Of a DNA stretch of 13,427 nucleotides, positions 11,222 to 13,427 are shown piece by piece. How positions within the stretch are numbered: position 1 is the stretch's first letter; each line of letters starts with the position of its first letter. Below the pieces are notes generated by a model. That model searched no databases. It saw only the letters and a list, made by a program, of their open reading frames with translations, and had not been told where the DNA came from. The DNA comes from Candidatus Daviesbacteria bacterium (GTDB lineage: Bacteria; Patescibacteria; Microgenomatia; Daviesbacterales; UBA10151): the NCBI GenBank assembly GCA_030648435.1, contig JAUSHE010000018.1, forward strand, positions 1 to 13,427, in the 5' to 3' direction. The position numbers and the translations under genes are program-made.

Positions 11222-13237
11222 TCAATCCGGCATTACGCCGGATGCAATATCCTGTAATTTTGCCTTGAGCAGCGGGTATTTGTCAAGAGTTGGATCTTCG
11301 GCCAGTATTTTTTGCGCTGACTCCTTAGTTTTTTCCAGCAGGGTAATATTGGAAAAACTTGCTATCTTAAATTCAAACCTGCCTGACTGCAGGGTCCCGA
11401 AAATTTGCCCGCTGCCCCTGATTTTTAAGTCCAATTCCGAGAGCTTTAGTCCGTCAAAAGTAGTTTCCAGGTATTTCAACCGACCTCTTTCCTTACTTGC
11501 CACACCCGATGTGTACAGTAAGCAGTAGGATTGTTTGTCTCCCCTGCCTACCCTGCCCCGGAGTTGGTGAAGTTGCGACAATCCAAACCGCTCGGCTCCC
11601 TCGATTATCATGATAGTTGCATTTGGATTATCCATGCCGACCTCAACAACTGATGTTGAAACCAAAATATTAGTTTTACCGTCTCTAAACTGCCTGATTA
11701 TTTTTTCTTTTTCAGATCCTTTCATCCTGCCGTGAAGCAGATCTAATTTAAGGTTTGGAAAAATCTTTTTAAGTTTTTCAAACTCTACTTTGGCGGCTTT
11801 GACTGTTGTTAGAGTTTCCGAAAGTTCAATTAAAGGTGTAATAATGTAAACCTGGCCGCCTTCACTAACTTGTTTGGCAATAAATTTATATGAATCAGCT
11901 CGTTTCCTCTCCGGCACAAGAAATGTTTTGACTTTTTGCCGTCCAACCGGCATTTCATCAATCACGGACATATCAAGATCGCCGTATAAAGTCAGCGCAA
12001 CTGTCCGCGGAATTGGGGTGGCTGTCATGGTTAAAAAATGCGGAATTCTGGCTTTGGAACGAAGTAGCGTCCGTTGTTCCACGCCAAATCTTTGCTGTTC
12101 ATCAACAACTACAAGACCGACATTACCAGTTAGTAATTTACCAGATAAAAGGGCGTGTGTGCCGACTATAACTTCCGCATCCTTGGCATCTTTTTTACTG
12201 CCTGTATAAATCCCCACTTTAACTTTATAAGGTTTTAAAAATTTAGAGATAGTTTCAAAATGCTGGAATGCCAAAATTTCCGTAGGAGCCATGAATAATG
12301 TTTTTAAGCCATTTAAGTGGACCAGATAAGTGATAATTGCAGCTACTACTGTTTTGCCTGACCCCACTTCTCCCTGGATTAGCCTGTTCATGGGTTGCTC
12401 TTTCTTAAGATCGCTGATAATTTCCTGCAGAATTTTTTGTTGCGCTTTAGTCAGTTTAAACGGGAACTTACCTATGAATTGGTTTAATTTGTCTAAATTG
12501 ATTGTTAACGGTTTAACCAAGGGTTTTTTTTGCCACTGCAACCTTGCTTTCTGCGTTGCCAAAGACACAAAAAAAAGTTCATCAAATCCCAATCTTTTCC
12601 GTGCTTTTTCTGCCTGTTCCCAGCTTTCGGGAAAGTGAATTTGTTGGATTGCTTCACTCAGAGGTAGCATCTCCTGTTTAATTTGGGCTGATAATGGGTC
12701 TTGTATTTTATCTAATATTTGCGGCAGAAGTTTATCTATTTTAGTCCGCAGCCACTTGGAACTAAGTCCATCTGTTTCCGGATAAACCGGTACAAGTCTT
12801 CCTGTATGGATTTGCGTTCCCACTTGACGAGTGGGAAGCTGTTTTTCCCACTTGGGGGCAATTATTGAAAGTTTATTTTTATATTTACTGATCTTGCCTG
12901 ATACCTGCAGTCTGTCCCCTGTTTGGATTTGTTTAGTCAGCCAGGAAGAGTGAAACCAGGTCAGTTCAATTGGAGATGTGCCGTCATTAAATACGGCTTT
13001 GGTAATGATCTTCCGCGACCTGGTAAAAATGTTTTGGATAGACCAGATTTCCCCTTGCAAAGTCACAGTCTCCCCTATTTTTGCTTCCAGCGCCGAAGTA
13101 GAATTGGAAAAATCATCATATCTAAAGGGAAAATGATAAATCAGATCCTCAACAGTATTTAAATTTAATCTTTTAAGTTTATAAAAAATCCCCGGCCCAA
13201 TCCCAACAAGTGCTGAAAGCGGTGTCTTTAAATTCAT
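11222..13237 (-). CDS. recG: RecG, ATP-dependent branched-DNA helicase
   Basis: 671 residues from the ATG at 13237 (E. coli 693). RecG remodels stalled replication forks and Holliday junctions. In order: N-terminal helix-hairpin-helix-like LVGIGPGIFYKLKRL, an OB-fold wedge domain (about 55-150), Walker A GEVGSGKT (289-296), motif II DEQQ (379-382), motif III TATPIPRT (405-412), QLRGRVGRG (558-566) and the RecG-specific DLKIRGSGQIFGTLQSG (603-619). Motif II usually reads DEQH; here the last residue is Gln. An in-frame TTG at 13255 would extend the gene through a perfect -10 box, so the ATG is preferred. It begins the conserved operon portion. Confidence 0.96.
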   Translation of the reverse strand: MNLKTPLSALVGIGPGIFYKLKRLNLNTVEDLIYHFPFRYDDFSNSTSALEAKIGETVTLQGEIWSIQNIFTRSRKIITKAVFNDGTSPIELTWFHSSWLTKQIQTGDRLQVSGKISKYKNKLSIIAPKWEKQLPTRQVGTQIHTGRLVPVYPETDGLSSKWLRTKIDKLLPQILDKIQDPLSAQIKQEMLPLSEAIQQIHFPESWEQAEKARKRLGFDELFFVSLATQKARLQWQKKPLVKPLTINLDKLNQFIGKFPFKLTKAQQKILQEIISDLKKEQPMNRLIQGEVGSGKTVVAAIITYLVHLNGLKTLFMAPTEILAFQHFETISKFLKPYKVKVGIYTGSKKDAKDAEVIVGTHALLSGKLLTGNVGLVVVDEQQRFGVEQRTLLRSKARIPHFLTMTATPIPRTVALTLYGDLDMSVIDEMPVGRQKVKTFLVPERKRADSYKFIAKQVSEGGQVYIITPLIELSETLTTVKAAKVEFEKLKKIFPNLKLDLLHGRMKGSEKEKIIRQFRDGKTNILVSTSVVEVGMDNPNATIMIIEGAERFGLSQLHQLRGRVGRGDKQSYCLLYTSGVASKERGRLKYLETTFDGLKLSELDLKIRGSGQIFGTLQSGRFEFKIASFSNITLLEKTKESAQKILAEDPTLDKYPLLKAKLQDIASGVMPD
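12817..12854 (-). repeat. Inverted and direct repeat inside recG
   Basis: TTCCCACT (12817-12824) and AGTGGGAA (12830-12837) form a perfect 8-bp stem with a 5-nt loop. TTCCCACTTG at 12817-12826 recurs at 12845-12854, exactly 28 bp away, which is four 7-bp steps. It codes for the linker around residues 129-140, between the wedge domain and the GRLVPVYP segment. There is no U run, so it is not a terminator. Confidence 0.6.
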
Positions 13238-13243
13238 GAGGCT

Positions 13244-13249
13244 ATTATA
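13244..13249 (-). promoter_or_regulatory. Promoter -10 box of recG (leaderless)
   Basis: A perfect TATAAT on the - strand ends 6 nt before the recG ATG. Transcription would begin at or beside the ATG. The region 16-18 nt further upstream (GCTTTT, TGCTTT) is a poor -35 and there is no TGn extension, so strength is uncertain. It lies in the 26-nt gap after the small membrane-peptide gene. Confidence 0.5.
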
Positions 13250-13263
13250 CTGCAAAAGCTATT

Positions 13264-13365
13264 TTAAAAAGCACTAAAAAGCGGGAATAAAGAAAAAAGG
13301 ATAATTGCCAGTCCCGCAACAACAGATAATATTATCCAGACAATTTTGAATTTTGGCGAATACAT
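13264..13365 (-). CDS. Small single-pass membrane peptide, 33 residues
   Basis: An ATG at 13365 overlaps the stop of the upstream gene by one base (TAATG), and the frame runs 33 codons to TAA at 13264. It begins MYSPKFKIVW with three positive charges or near-charges before a hydrophobic stretch (about residues 8-33) rich in Ile, Leu, Val and Phe, enough for one membrane helix with the N-terminus inside. The same TAATG coupling occurs between the ACP-like gene and rnc, where it is real. I recognise no family. It could be a genuine small protein or a chance frame in a short gap; coupling and the clean membrane pattern favour the former. Confidence 0.5.
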   Translation of the reverse strand: MYSPKFKIVWIILSVVAGLAIILFSLFPLFSAF

Positions 13366-13427
13366 TATTTTACTGTTAATCTTTCTATTTCTTCCAAGGC
13401 AGCTTTTCTTTTTGGATCTTCAAAGTA
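13365..13427 (-). CDS. C-terminal end of an unidentified protein (partial)
   Basis: Only the last 20 residues and the TAA stop are in the window. The visible part (DPKRKAALEEIERLTVK) looks like a charged helix ending the protein. The frame is open to the window edge and its stop overlaps the ATG of the small membrane peptide, so it is probably the upstream neighbour in the same - strand operon. The family cannot be told from this fragment. Confidence 0.5.
   Translation of the reverse strand, partial: YFEDPKRKAALEEIERLTVK

Noticed and set aside
11226..11242. GC-rich hairpin TCCGGC-ATTAC-GCCGGA at the end of recG as a terminator
   Set aside because: No U run follows on the - strand, and rpmF starts 10 nt after recG, so termination here would cut the operon. 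It may be chance or a weak mRNA-stability element.
13238..13255. TTG start extending RecG by six residues
   Set aside because: The extension reads through a perfect TATAAT -10 box, and the ATG at 13237 gives a normal RecG N-terminus.

Overview
The window reads as chromosomal DNA of a Candidatus Patescibacteria (CPR) bacterium, most likely of the Microgenomates type. This is an inference from four things: the style of the type IV pilin genes (a GspG-like pilin with an RDSKRQSDLRSIQSALEQYY-type helix), extremely tight gene packing with 1-4 nt overlaps, few Shine-Dalgarno sequences, and moderate to high AT content. TGA is used as a normal stop, which argues against the recoded Gracilibacteria/Absconditabacteria lineages.

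Left half (44-8368, + strand): a type IV pilus locus. It starts with a GspG-like main pilin and a GspH/FimT-like pilin. Two consecutive minor-pilin triplets of the same order follow (PilV/GspI-like, PilW/GspJ-like, PilX/GspK-like): 1094-3157 and 3165-6068. The second triplet ends in a 626-residue PilX-like protein that carries a probable jelly-roll domain inserted between beta-helix-like stretches, a good candidate for a pilus-tip adhesin. Then come pilM, pilN and pilO, the cytoplasmic/inner-membrane assembly platform. No PilP or PilQ follows, consistent with a cell lacking an outer membrane.

Right half (8352-13427, - strand): a convergent housekeeping operon. In transcription order it has an unidentified gene end, a 33-residue membrane peptide, recG, rpmF, nusB, a degenerate acyl-carrier-protein-like gene, rnc, rpsP, khpA and trmD. 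Almost all junctions are overlaps or gaps of at most about 25 nt. pilO and trmD overlap by 17 bp at their 3' ends.

Two sequence-level themes run across the window. (1) Arrays of 7-bp tandem repeats with different unit sequences sit in tolerant places: prepilin leader peptides that are cleaved off, the low-complexity tail of ribosomal protein S16, and a short intergenic gap. One prepilin leader, including its start codon, is built almost entirely from such repeats. (2) Operon-leading genes have a -10 box only 6-9 nt upstream of the ATG, implying leaderless or almost leaderless mRNAs, whereas two internal pilin genes have perfect AAGGAGG ribosome binding sites. Further points of interest are an ACP-like protein with Pro in place of the phosphopantetheine serine and an RNase III with Asn in place of a metal-binding Asp.
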